A stretch of 64,000 nucleotides of DNA, taken from assembly GCF_018596335.1 (NCBI RefSeq), contig NZ_JAHEPS010000004.1, positions 394,637-458,636 on the forward strand. Reading direction: 5' to 3'. Positions 1-8,576 of the stretch are shown here, piece after piece (the stretch's first letter is position 1; each line of letters starts with the position of its first letter). Position numbers and translations under genes: made by a program. Source of the DNA: Shewanella jiangmenensis (GTDB lineage Bacteria > Pseudomonadota > Gammaproteobacteria > Enterobacterales > Shewanellaceae). Under the pieces are notes generated by a model. It saw only the letters and a list, made by a program, of their open reading frames with translations. It made no database searches and was not told the DNA's origin.

Positions 1-1355
1 CCACCGAGGTCGGTTTTGAGGCCGCCCATGCAGTAGTGCACCTTGGGCCAGACGCGGGACACCACAAAGGGTGGTTTAAGGAGCTGCGCCGTATCCATTT
101 TGCGGTTGAACAGCGGGTCGTGCCGCGCCTCAACATGCTGGTTGTGTTCGGCAATCGACGCCTTGAGTGCGGCTTCATCGATGTTGAACTGCTTGGCCAT
201 GGCCTCGATGCTGTCGACTTTCCAGGCCATTTTATCGCGAAGGGCGCGCACCACGCGGTCATCATCGGGATGATCCAGATAGTTGAAAAACGCAATCGGG
301 TAGGCGGGAGAGCCGTCCGGGTGGCGGTTTTTCATGATGGCTTCGGAGCAGGTTTTGCGATCGGCACGCTCGTCCATATAGCGGCGGCCATTTAGCACAC
401 TGACTGACATGCCTTCGTGCCAGGTAATGGACAAGAGCGCATTGGACCAGCCAAAACCGCCTTCATCCGGGCTACCCCAGTGGCCGGTTTGGATCATATT
501 CATGTGCACCGGCAGCGCGCCGTGGTGCATGGCGGTCAGGGTGACTTCACCTGTGGCACCGGCGGCATTGGTGCAGTCCAGTGTGGGATCCAGTGACGGG
601 TCGAACAGGGCGCGCAGTGCCATGTTCTGGGCAAAGCCGCCGTGGGCGAGGATGACCCCTTTGCTGGCCTTGATATGGCGGATTTCACCTGTGCTCATGT
701 CCGGATAGCGGTAGTTGCTGCGAACCTTTACCCCGACAATACGGCCAGATTCCATAATGAAATCTTCAACATATTGCTGCAAGCGGGCCTCAACGCCTTC
801 GGCTTTCGCCACCTCGAGCAGCTTGGTGGTGATGTCGCCGCCGGTGCCGTGTTGGGTGCGGATGGCTCGGGCTTTGTTGTGGCCGCCGACCTGAATATTA
901 AAGCCCTCGCGGAATTTTACCCCCGACTGGACACACAGGTCGTAGGCTTCCAGCGAGCGACTGGCAATTTGCTCCAGCATGGGTACATCGGCCATGCCGC
1001 GGCCGGATTTTATCTGATCTTTCACCAGCTCTGCCGGTGAGTCATCGTTGACGCCCTGCGCCAGTTGGATGGGGTTTTTCGGAATGGCCAGCCAGCCGCC
1101 GTTGATGGCCGAATTGCCACCAAAGACCTGCATTTTTTCCAGCACCAGCACCTTGCCGAGTTTCTTGCGGTTTACATTCACTGCCGCCGACAGCCCGGCA
1201 AAGCCCGAGCCTATGATGACGACATCGACCGTCTCATCCCATTGAATGGTGGATTGGCAGTTGTCGGCCGCGTTCGCCCCGGTGGTGAACATGGCACCCA
1301 GGCCGCCCAGGGTGACCCCGGTACCCAGTTTCAGAAACTGTCTTCTGCTTTGCAT
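1..1355 (-). CDS. Tat-exported FAD-dependent fumarate reductase/flavocytochrome-type flavoprotein (3' end cut by window edge)
   Basis: Reading frame open from an ATG at 1355 to the left window edge (451 codons visible, no stop seen). The N-terminus carries a twin-arginine motif, SRRQFLK, followed by a hydrophobic stretch ending ANAAD, so the folded flavoprotein is probably exported to the periplasm. A dinucleotide-binding GSGFAG motif near residue 49 and a GGNSAINGG segment near residue 80 match the FAD domain of the fumarate reductase/succinate dehydrogenase flavoprotein family (FccA, IfcA, UrdA types in Shewanella). No CxxCH haem motif is present in the visible part, so a cytochrome partner would be a separate protein. 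Substrate cannot be told: fumarate, urocanate and other enoates are all used in this family. It diverges from a TetR regulator, the likely controller. The long frames on the other strand here are shadows. Confidence 0.88.
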   Translation of the reverse strand, partial: MQSRRQFLKLGTGVTLGGLGAMFTTGANAADNCQSTIQWDETVDVVIIGSGFAGLSAAVNVNRKKLGKVLVLEKMQVFGGNSAINGGWLAIPKNPIQLAQGVNDDSPAELVKDQIKSGRGMADVPMLEQIASRSLEAYDLCVQSGVKFREGFNIQVGGHNKARAIRTQHGTGGDITTKLLEVAKAEGVEARLQQYVEDFIMESGRIVGVKVRSNYRYPDMSTGEIRHIKASKGVILAHGGFAQNMALRALFDPSLDPTLDCTNAAGATGEVTLTAMHHGALPVHMNMIQTGHWGSPDEGGFGWSNALLSITWHEGMSVSVLNGRRYMDERADRKTCSEAIMKNRHPDGSPAYPIAFFNYLDHPDDDRVVRALRDKMAWKVDSIEAMAKQFNIDEAALKASIAEHNQHVEARHDPLFNRKMDTAQLLKPPFVVSRVWPKVHYCMGGLKTDLG

Positions 1356-1443
1356 CGAATCGTCCTTCTTGTTGAACTGAGAAGGACAATAACGGTGCGG
1401 GTGGCGGCAAAAGGTGAACCCGGTCACGGCCGAATTGGCCGGA

Positions 1444-1479
1444 AAAACTTATTCGTGACCCAGGTGGTGAATAAGTTTT
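1444..1479. promoter_or_regulatory. Candidate operator: 11-bp perfect inverted repeat between flavoprotein and TetR genes
   Basis: AAAACTTATTC (1444-1454) and its exact reverse complement GAATAAGTTTT (1469-1479) flank a 14-bp centre. The pair sits in the 300-bp spacer between the divergent flavoprotein (start 1355) and TetR regulator (start 1656). That position and symmetry fit a TetR-family operator, although the arms are spaced more widely than in many TetR sites. The rest of the spacer (1356-1655) shows no gene that I can support. Confidence 0.45.
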
Positions 1480-1655
1480 CAGCGCTCGGCGGTGACAGAT
1501 TTTGCCGCCGCAGTGGGCTGCAGTTCACGTTTTGGCAACCCCATATCTCTTTAGTGTGAGGCGCATGAAGTTATCGCGGTTGCAGCACGGCCATGGGCGG
1601 CCTGTGCTGGCATAATCAGCTGGCCTACTTTGTTGGAGCTGTTGGAGAGATACCG

Positions 1656-2432
1656 GTGAAATGTCCGACCGATGCCATGACGGCCTTGCGATGTAACCAA
1701 ATTCTGGATGCGGCAGCCGTGCTGGTTGAACAGCAGGGGATAGTGTCATTCAAGTTTTCGCAGCTTGCGAAAGAAGTCGGCTGTTCAACCGGAACCCTTT
1801 ACCGGTTTTTTCAGGGTAAAGAGGACATTCTGGTGTGTTTGTTTTTACGCCATGCCACCTCCAACTACCTGGCGGCCTTTGTTCGCCGCCACCCCGAGCT
1901 CACAGCTCAGCAGCGATTGTTGCTGCCGGTGATCTTTACCTTTGAGACGATTCGGCGCAGCAAGGTGTTTTTTACCTTAAGGTCGGTCTCGGTCAATAAA
2001 TTGGTGTGGCAACTGGCCAGCGAAGAAAAGGTTGGTAAGTTTAAGCGGCGGATCAATGCATTCTGGAGCTGGTTTCATCGATCGATTGATTTGGCCATCG
2101 CCAGCGGCGAACTGAGCGCCGGAGACCGTGAGCGCAGCGAGCTGACCCAGTCGCTGGTGTTTTTCCTCACCGGCGTGCTGACCCAATTTGAAAGCGAGCT
2201 TATCCCGGTGGAATTTCTGGGTGAGCGGCGGGAAACCTGTTATCGGCATCTGGCTTTGTTGATGTCTCGCTACGGCTGGCAACAGCCGCTTACTCAGGCG
2301 CGTTACACTGAACTTGAAGCGCAGGTTGCGCGGTTTTTTGATGCCGAGGTCAAATCCCAGGGGAATTGTGACAGCTGCGCGGCGCTGGATTCTCAGCTGC
2401 AGCAAGATTGCTGCAGCTTCAAGGCGCACTGA
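1656..2432 (+). CDS. TetR-family transcriptional regulator
   Basis: 258-aa protein with an N-terminal TetR helix-turn-helix: a helix NQILDAAAVLVEQQG, then the recognition segment CSTGTLYRFFQGKEDIL, the family signature. The C-terminal ligand domain is not assignable to a subfamily. I chose the GTG at 1656 because GGAGAGA (1644-1650) lies 5 bases upstream; an ATG at 1593 would add 21 residues but has no good ribosome site, and an ATG at 1677 is also possible. It is divergent from the flavoprotein reductase, so control of that gene is the simplest inference. The extreme C-terminus is unusually cysteine-rich (CDSC, then CC within about 20 residues), which could bind a metal or sense redox state; that is speculation. 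Family assignment is firm, target and ligand unknown. Confidence 0.85.
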   Translation: MKCPTDAMTALRCNQILDAAAVLVEQQGIVSFKFSQLAKEVGCSTGTLYRFFQGKEDILVCLFLRHATSNYLAAFVRRHPELTAQQRLLLPVIFTFETIRRSKVFFTLRSVSVNKLVWQLASEEKVGKFKRRINAFWSWFHRSIDLAIASGELSAGDRERSELTQSLVFFLTGVLTQFESELIPVEFLGERRETCYRHLALLMSRYGWQQPLTQARYTELEAQVARFFDAEVKSQGNCDSCAALDSQLQQDCCSFKAH

Positions 2433-2446
2433 TAAGGTACCGGGAG

Positions 2447-5400
2447 TTACAGCTGCTTTACTGAGTCCTTCAGTCGCTTAAGCGCATCGGCGGCACTCAG
2501 GGGTTTGCCGAGCAGATAACCCTGTACTTCGTCGCAGCCGTGGGCGCGCAGGTGATTGAGCTGCTCTTCGGTTTCCACCCCTTCGGCGACGACGTTCAGC
2601 TCAAGGCTGTGGGCCAGCGCTATGATGGCGCCTGTGATGGCGGCATCGTCGGGATCTGAGCTGATGTCACGCACAAACTCACGGTCGATTTTGAGGGTAT
2701 CGAGCGGGAAGCGTTTAAGGTAGGCAAGGCTTGAGTAGCCGGTACCAAAGTCATCCACCGCCAGTGATACCCCTAGCGCCTTGAGCCGCTGCAGCACGGC
2801 CACCGACTCCTGCGGGCTTTTCATGATCATCGACTCAGTGAGCTCAAGCTCGAGGCAGTGGGACGGCAGGCCGGACACCGCCAGTGCCACTTCGATGGTG
2901 GACAGAATATCCGCCTTGAGTTGACGCGCCGACAGGTTAACCGCCACGTGTAAATCGTCAAATCCTTCCGCCAGCCAGTTGGCCATGTGGCCACAGGCTT
3001 CGTTGATGACCCAGTGTCCAAGCTGATTGATAAGGCCGATTTCTTCGGCGAGCGGAATAAACTCTGCAGGCGATATAACCCCAAGCTCTTTACTGTTCCA
3101 GCGCAGCAGCGCCTCAAAACCTGTGATTTGGCCATCACGAACCCGGAACTTGGGCTGGAATGCCAGACTGAGTTCGCGGCGGTTGATGGCCTGTTTAAGG
3201 CCTGCCTCGAGCTGTACATGGCGCATGGCGTATTCGTTCAGGCGCGAGGTGTAAAACTGGAAGTTGTTCCGCCCCAGTGACTTGGCGTGATACATGGCGG
3301 TATCGGCGTATTTCACCAGCGAGGTACTGTCTTCGGCGTCCAGCGGAAAAAGGCTGATGCCGATGGAGGTGGAGATGTTAAGCACCTGCTCTTCAAGGAT
3401 AAAGGGTGTCTGGAAGGCGCGGATAAGCTTTTCGGCAATCACGGTGGCGGCCTTGGACTTGGTAACACCCTCCAGAATAATGGTGAACTCATCGCCGCCG
3501 AGGCGGGCAACCGTATCGCCTTCACGCACACAGTTTTGCAGCCGGTTGGCCACGGATTTGAGCAGCAGATCGCCGATATGGTGGCCCATGGAGTCGTTGA
3601 TGTGCTTAAAGCGGTCGAGATCCAAAAACAGCAGTGCCACCATGTTTTCGGCGCGGTGCGCCTGCGACAGCGCATGGCTTAAGCGGTCATGGAACAGGGT
3701 GCGGTTGGGCAGCCGGGTCAGGGGGTCGAAGGAGGCGAGCTGGCGCAAATCTTCTTCGGCCTTTTTGCGATCGGTAATGTCGGTGAACACGGCCACAAAG
3801 TGGCTCGCTTCGGATTTGGTATCCAGTACCTGATTGATTTCAAGCCAGATTAAGATGGCGCGCTGATCGCGGGTGCGGATTTTAAGCTCGCCGGCCCAGT
3901 GTTTGCTGCGCAGCAACTGCTGCTCTATGTGTTCATATAGCTGGCGGGTTGAGCGATCGTGGGCCAGGAACAGGAAGTGTTTGCCCAGAACCTGCGCCGG
4001 ACTGAAGCCGGTAATGAGACTGAACGCCGGATTGACCGAGGCGACCCGATAATCGAGCCCGCCAACCACCACCGCTTCGTTCATGCTCGCGAGTACCTGC
4101 GCTGAAAGGCGCAGTTCATTTTCAATCACTTTGCGGCTGGTGATGTCTTTGTGGGTGCCGACCATCCTGAGCGGTTTGCCGCGTTTGTCGCGCTCAACCA
4201 CCTTGCCCCGGTCGAGCAGCCAAATCCATTTGCCGGACTTTTCTTCAATACGGTACTCGGCTTCATAGAAGGCGCGTTCGCCTTCCGTGTGGGCCTCGAG
4301 CGCCTGCAGCACCTTGAACTTGTCTTCGGGATGGATTTTATCCAGCAGCACAGGGCCATCGACCTGCTGCTCCATGTGCGGGTGCATGCGGGTGCGGAAC
4401 ACCTTGCCGCTGCTGATATCCCAGTCCCACATGCCATCGCCCGAGGCCCACAGGGCGAGCTTGAGCCGTTCTTCCGAGGTGCGGATGCTGGATTCAAACT
4501 CCAGCCGTTCGCGCCGTTTGGCGCGCCGCTCACGCCAGACCCAGCCCAAAATGGTGAGGGTAAACAATCCATACAGGGCGTAGGCTGGCAGGGTACGGTA
4601 GAAGGGTGCACTGACGTTGAGCGGTATGGTAAGCACCTCGTGGCCGAGCGGATTGGCCGCCAGGCCATGGCGCACCCGCAGCAGGTAATTGCCGGGGCTC
4701 AAGTTGGTGTAGGTAATATGGGATGTTGACTGAGACTCGCGCCACTGATTGTCAAAGCCCTGCAGGAAAAAGGAAAACCTGTCTTCGCCGGGGTATGAGA
4801 AATCGAGCGAGGTGACTTCAACGCTGACCACCTTGTCGACATAGCTCATGGCGATTGAAGGTGGCTCGGCCAGGTCCAGTACTGCTGTGCGTTTGCCGCC
4901 CACGCTGTAGGCAGTCAGTGCCAATTTGGGTTCGTGGCGGACTTTGGGAATAAGCTCGGGGCGAAAGCGGGTGATGCCGTTAATGCCGCCAAACCAGAAG
5001 TAGCCATCGACGCCGGCAAATTTAACGCCGCCGTTATATTCCTGCTCCTGCAAGCCTTCGAATTTGCTGAAGGTGACTATCCGGTCTTCGCCGGGGATAA
5101 AGCGGCTGATGCCGGCGTTGCTTGAAAACCAGAACTGCCCCTGTTTGTCTTCCAGGATGGCGTAAACCGTATCGCTCGGTACCCCTTCGGCTGTGCTGAG
5201 GCGGTTGATTTGCCAGCCTTTGTCGGTGGCACGAAAAATACTGATACCGCCATGGGTACCAAGCCAGATATCGCCGTTGGCGGCCTGATAAATGTCGCGT
5301 ACCCGGTTGTTGCTCAGGCTGTTTGGATTTTGCGGATCGTGACTGAAAAGCTCGGCGTCGCCGCTGACCGGATTCAGACGCACCAAACCATCCAGGGTAC

Positions 5401-6931
5401 CAACCCAAAGCCAGCCATCGATAAATTCGACCGTCAGTACCTGGGTGGCGGGCAGCTTGTCATCGAGTTTTGGGGTTAAATCAAAGGCGAGCAGTTCATT
5501 GCCATCGGCTGGCAGATACCAGAGCCCCTCATCGGCGCCAAGCCAGATGTTGCCACGCTTATCAAAGGTGACAGCACGGCCCTGCACCCGGCCGTTCGCG
5601 GCCTGATACAGAGAAAAGCGGCCATCGGCGCCAAGCTTGCCAAGGCCATAGTTACTGGCAAACCAGAGGTTAGCCTCGGCGTCTGCCTCAATATCCCGCA
5701 CCACCAACGAAAGGCTTGTGCTCGGCAGGCCAAGTGCTGCGGCAAAGAGCGCAGTGTGGTCCCGATAATCCGCCGCCTGGGGCTCAAGGGTTTTAACCCC
5801 GGCTCCTTCGGTGCCAATCCAGACAGTACCGTCACCGGTCTGGTGAATGGCACGGATCATGTTTACCTGCTTGGGCAGCACTGCGCTCTTGTCAAACAGG
5901 TGCTCAAAGTACTGGCGGCGGATGTTGATTTTATCCAGTCCCGAATAGCTGCCGCCGAGCCAGAGCACGCCGTTGGGGTCCAGCAGTATGCTCATCAGGG
6001 TGTTATCGCTGATGTCGCGGGAACTGCGGGCATCGTTCCTGTGATAGCGGGCATGCCAGCGGTCGGTGTGGCTAAGCTCAATCAGCCCCGCTCCCGGCGC
6101 GATGGCCCAGATTTCGTTTTCAGAGGCGATGGTAAAGTCGCGCAGCTCGCCATGATAAAAACTCTGCGGCTCGCTTTGCCAAAGCTCGCGGGCGACATGG
6201 CTGTCGATATCGTAACTCCACAGGCTGTTGCCGATGGCGAGCAGCACTTCGTGGCCCTGGCTTTGGATTTGATTCACCGAACTGTCGGCCGGCAGTTTCA
6301 GGCGCAGAATATTATTGCTGCTGATGGCGTAGGCGCCGTTTTCTTTGGTGCCGGCGAGCAGATACTCATCGCCTATGGTGGCAAGGCTGGTGATGTGCGG
6401 CGTTAAGGCGTTACCCAGCGGAATGGGGCGGATTTGGCCGCTTTTGCGCTGCATGGCATACAGGCCGTTTTCGGTGCCAATCCACAGGCTGTCGCCTATC
6501 ACGGCAAGGCGGCTGACTTTAAGCTCGTTCAGGCCCTCGGCCTGGCCGAAGCGGGTAAACTTGCCCGTGTTCAAGTCCAGTCGGTTAATGCCCTGTGAAT
6601 AGGTACTGATCCACAGATAGCCTTCCGGGTCCTGAATGATGTCGGTGATGTAGCCTTCGGAGATGCTTTGATTGTCGTCGGCGATGGGCAAAAACAGCGA
6701 AAACGCCTGCCCGTTGAAGGAGTGCAGCCCGTCCTGCGTACCTATCCAGAGCATGCCTGCATGGTCGGTGTAGAGGCGAGTGATGGTGTTTTGATTCAGG
6801 CCGTCACTGCTGCTGAAATGCTGAAATTCCAGCGTGTTATGGTAGTGATAACTGCCGTGATCTGCCCTGGCCGTTGACAGAAATATACCAAGGAACAGAA
6901 CCAGAACAGAGCCAATAAATGCTCGAAACAT
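2447..6931 (-). CDS. Periplasmic beta-propeller sensor with PAS, GGDEF and EAL output domains
   Basis: 1494 aa. Signal peptide (residues 1-23, ending STARA), then about 650 residues of repeated two-component-propeller blades (recurring W-IGT-GL and G-IWLG motifs), a Y_Y_Y domain around 715-785 (YTNLSPGNYLLRV), and one membrane helix near 800. The cytoplasmic part holds two PAS/PAC modules, a GGDEF domain and an EAL domain. The cyclase motif is intact (ARLGGDEF) with an upstream RxxD inhibitory site (REGD). The phosphodiesterase motifs are also intact (EALLRW, DDFGTGYSS, KIDREF, GVETEEQ). It should therefore make or degrade c-di-GMP in response to a periplasmic signal; which activity dominates cannot be read from sequence. 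Propellers of this type usually sit on histidine kinases that sense polysaccharides. It stands alone, convergent with the TetR gene 14 bp away. Confidence 0.93.
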   Translation of the reverse strand: MFRAFIGSVLVLFLGIFLSTARADHGSYHYHNTLEFQHFSSSDGLNQNTITRLYTDHAGMLWIGTQDGLHSFNGQAFSLFLPIADDNQSISEGYITDIIQDPEGYLWISTYSQGINRLDLNTGKFTRFGQAEGLNELKVSRLAVIGDSLWIGTENGLYAMQRKSGQIRPIPLGNALTPHITSLATIGDEYLLAGTKENGAYAISSNNILRLKLPADSSVNQIQSQGHEVLLAIGNSLWSYDIDSHVARELWQSEPQSFYHGELRDFTIASENEIWAIAPGAGLIELSHTDRWHARYHRNDARSSRDISDNTLMSILLDPNGVLWLGGSYSGLDKINIRRQYFEHLFDKSAVLPKQVNMIRAIHQTGDGTVWIGTEGAGVKTLEPQAADYRDHTALFAAALGLPSTSLSLVVRDIEADAEANLWFASNYGLGKLGADGRFSLYQAANGRVQGRAVTFDKRGNIWLGADEGLWYLPADGNELLAFDLTPKLDDKLPATQVLTVEFIDGWLWVGTLDGLVRLNPVSGDAELFSHDPQNPNSLSNNRVRDIYQAANGDIWLGTHGGISIFRATDKGWQINRLSTAEGVPSDTVYAILEDKQGQFWFSSNAGISRFIPGEDRIVTFSKFEGLQEQEYNGGVKFAGVDGYFWFGGINGITRFRPELIPKVRHEPKLALTAYSVGGKRTAVLDLAEPPSIAMSYVDKVVSVEVTSLDFSYPGEDRFSFFLQGFDNQWRESQSTSHITYTNLSPGNYLLRVRHGLAANPLGHEVLTIPLNVSAPFYRTLPAYALYGLFTLTILGWVWRERRAKRRERLEFESSIRTSEERLKLALWASGDGMWDWDISSGKVFRTRMHPHMEQQVDGPVLLDKIHPEDKFKVLQALEAHTEGERAFYEAEYRIEEKSGKWIWLLDRGKVVERDKRGKPLRMVGTHKDITSRKVIENELRLSAQVLASMNEAVVVGGLDYRVASVNPAFSLITGFSPAQVLGKHFLFLAHDRSTRQLYEHIEQQLLRSKHWAGELKIRTRDQRAILIWLEINQVLDTKSEASHFVAVFTDITDRKKAEEDLRQLASFDPLTRLPNRTLFHDRLSHALSQAHRAENMVALLFLDLDRFKHINDSMGHHIGDLLLKSVANRLQNCVREGDTVARLGGDEFTIILEGVTKSKAATVIAEKLIRAFQTPFILEEQVLNISTSIGISLFPLDAEDSTSLVKYADTAMYHAKSLGRNNFQFYTSRLNEYAMRHVQLEAGLKQAINRRELSLAFQPKFRVRDGQITGFEALLRWNSKELGVISPAEFIPLAEEIGLINQLGHWVINEACGHMANWLAEGFDDLHVAVNLSARQLKADILSTIEVALAVSGLPSHCLELELTESMIMKSPQESVAVLQRLKALGVSLAVDDFGTGYSSLAYLKRFPLDTLKIDREFVRDISSDPDDAAITGAIIALAHSLELNVVAEGVETEEQLNHLRAHGCDEVQGYLLGKPLSAADALKRLKDSVKQL

Positions 6932-7127
6932 GAGTCTCCAATCTTGCAGGGATTGGGCTGCGCACAGTTGACTGTGTCTTAATGGCCCAAAAACAAATGC
7001 GGCATTTATCCACCCGGCACAAATGCACTTAATTCCTCAGGGGTAATGGAATTTGGTGTTGTTTTTTTGTTGTAAGAGCTTAGATTCTAACGTTCGCGGC
7101 GGGGGTGTCAATTTGCGTGTAATACAA

Positions 7128-7177
7128 AAAGGTAAAAAGAAAAAAGGCCCCGCCGGAAGGGATTAAGCGGAGCCTTT
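7128..7177 (-). terminator. Rho-independent terminator of the prp operon
   Basis: Read on the minus strand, a hairpin with arms AAGGCTCCGC and GCGGGGCCTT (one mismatch) is followed by a T-rich tract ending near 7128. It lies about 25 bp after the prpF stop. The remaining spacer to the sensor gene (6932-7127) shows no gene. Confidence 0.8.
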
Positions 7178-7202
7178 GTAAAAGGTATTGCGGATTGACA
7201 GG

Positions 7203-8411
7203 TTAAGGTTGCGGCACCCGTACAGTGCCTTCCATCAGAATGCGCGCCGAGCGGCTCATAATGGCCTTGGTGACAGTCCACTGGCCGTCCACTTGTTTGG
7301 CTTCGGCGCCAACCCGCAACGTGCCGGAGGGGTGGCCGAAACGCACCGCCTGACGCTCACCGCCACCGGCGGCAAGATTCACCAGGGTGCCGGGAATAGC
7401 GGCCGCCGTGCCTATGGCCACCGCCGCTGTGCCCATCATGGCGTGGTGCAGCTTGCCCATGGACAGCGCCCGTACCAAGAGATCGACGTTATCCGCTTCA
7501 ACCGTCTTGCCGCTTGACACCACATGGGTCATGGGTCTCGCCACAAAGGCCACCTTTGGGGTGTGCTGGCGGGTCTTGGCTTCATCGAGGCTCTTGATAA
7601 GCCCCATCCTGATGGCGCCGTGGGCGCGCAGCTGCTCGAACATGGCAAGCGCCGCGGGGTTGCCGTTGATGGCTTCCTGCAGCTCGTCGCCGCGATAACC
7701 AAGGTCTTCGGCATTGACAAAAATGGTCGGGATCCCGGCATTGATCAGGGTCGCCTGAATTTTGCCGCTTAAGTGCACTTCGGTGGGCACGTCCAGCTCG
7801 TCCACCAGATTGCCGGTGGGGAACATGGCGCCGCCGTCTTCGCCCCCGTCTTGAGAAGAGCCATCTGCCGGGTCGACAAATTCCAGCACGATTTCGGCGG
7901 CGGGAAAGGTTACCCCATCGAGCTCGAAATCACCGGTTTCCTGCACTTCGCCGTTAGTCACAGGCACATGGGCGATAATGGTTTTGCCGATATTGGCCTG
8001 CCAAATTCGCACTTCACAGATCCCGTTTTCAGGCACCCGCGAAGCGTCAACCAAACCCGCATGAATGGCGAAAGCACCGGCGGCGGTGGACAGGTTGCCG
8101 CAGTTGCCGCTCCAGTCGACGAAGGCGGTGTCGATGGACACTTGCCCATAGAGGTAATCCACATCGTGACCGGGCACGCTGCTCTTGTTCATGATCACGC
8201 ACTTGCTGGTGCTGGAAGTCGCGCCGCCCATGCCGTCGGTGTGTTTGCCATAAGGGTCGGGGCTGCCAATCACCCGCAGCAGCAGTGCATCACGCTCTGC
8301 GCCCGGCACCCGGGCCGCCTCAGGCAAATCGTCGAGGCGGAAAAACACCCCTTTTGAGGTGCCGCCACGCATATAGGTGGCAGCAATTTTCATCTGTGGC
8401 TTACATGCCAT
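7203..8411 (-). CDS. prpF: PrpF, 2-methylaconitate cis-trans isomerase
   Basis: 402 aa when started at the ATG at 8411, preceded by AAGGAT about 8 bases upstream. The longer frame to 8546 adds a poorly conserved-looking tail and is rejected. The N-terminus KIAATYMRGGTSKGVFF is the hallmark of the PrpF/DUF453 isomerase family, and the internal GCNL-like segment WSGNCGNLSTAAGAFA fits the proline-racemase-like fold. In the methylcitrate cycle it isomerises the 2-methylaconitate made by AcnD so that it can be hydrated to 2-methylisocitrate. It is the last gene of a leftward operon (regulator-prpB-prpC-acnD-prpF) and lies 165 bp after acnD. The AcnD+PrpF pair replaces PrpD, as is usual in Shewanella. 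Confidence 0.95.
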   Translation of the reverse strand: MACKPQMKIAATYMRGGTSKGVFFRLDDLPEAARVPGAERDALLLRVIGSPDPYGKHTDGMGGATSSTSKCVIMNKSSVPGHDVDYLYGQVSIDTAFVDWSGNCGNLSTAAGAFAIHAGLVDASRVPENGICEVRIWQANIGKTIIAHVPVTNGEVQETGDFELDGVTFPAAEIVLEFVDPADGSSQDGGEDGGAMFPTGNLVDELDVPTEVHLSGKIQATLINAGIPTIFVNAEDLGYRGDELQEAINGNPAALAMFEQLRAHGAIRMGLIKSLDEAKTRQHTPKVAFVARPMTHVVSSGKTVEADNVDLLVRALSMGKLHHAMMGTAAVAIGTAAAIPGTLVNLAAGGGERQAVRFGHPSGTLRVGAEAKQVDGQWTVTKAIMSRSARILMEGTVRVPQP

Positions 8412-8576
8412 GGCATTGAATCCTTTGACATAAATGGAACTAAGATCTTGGACAGTTTCTGACTCCACTTCAATCTGCTCGAAAGCGGAGATCTTGCAGT
8501 GAGGCCGAGCCGGGAGCGCGGAGTGTATCAGCCGATACATGAGCACTCCCGGCGTGGGATCGCGGCAAGAGAACGC

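Noticed and set aside
36..1559. Several rightward frames over the left-edge flavoprotein
   Set aside because: They are shadows of the minus-strand Tat flavoprotein, which has clear family motifs through the whole stretch.
8412..8546. Longer N-terminus of prpF
   Set aside because: Adds 45 residues unlike the family; the ATG at 8411 has a good ribosome site.
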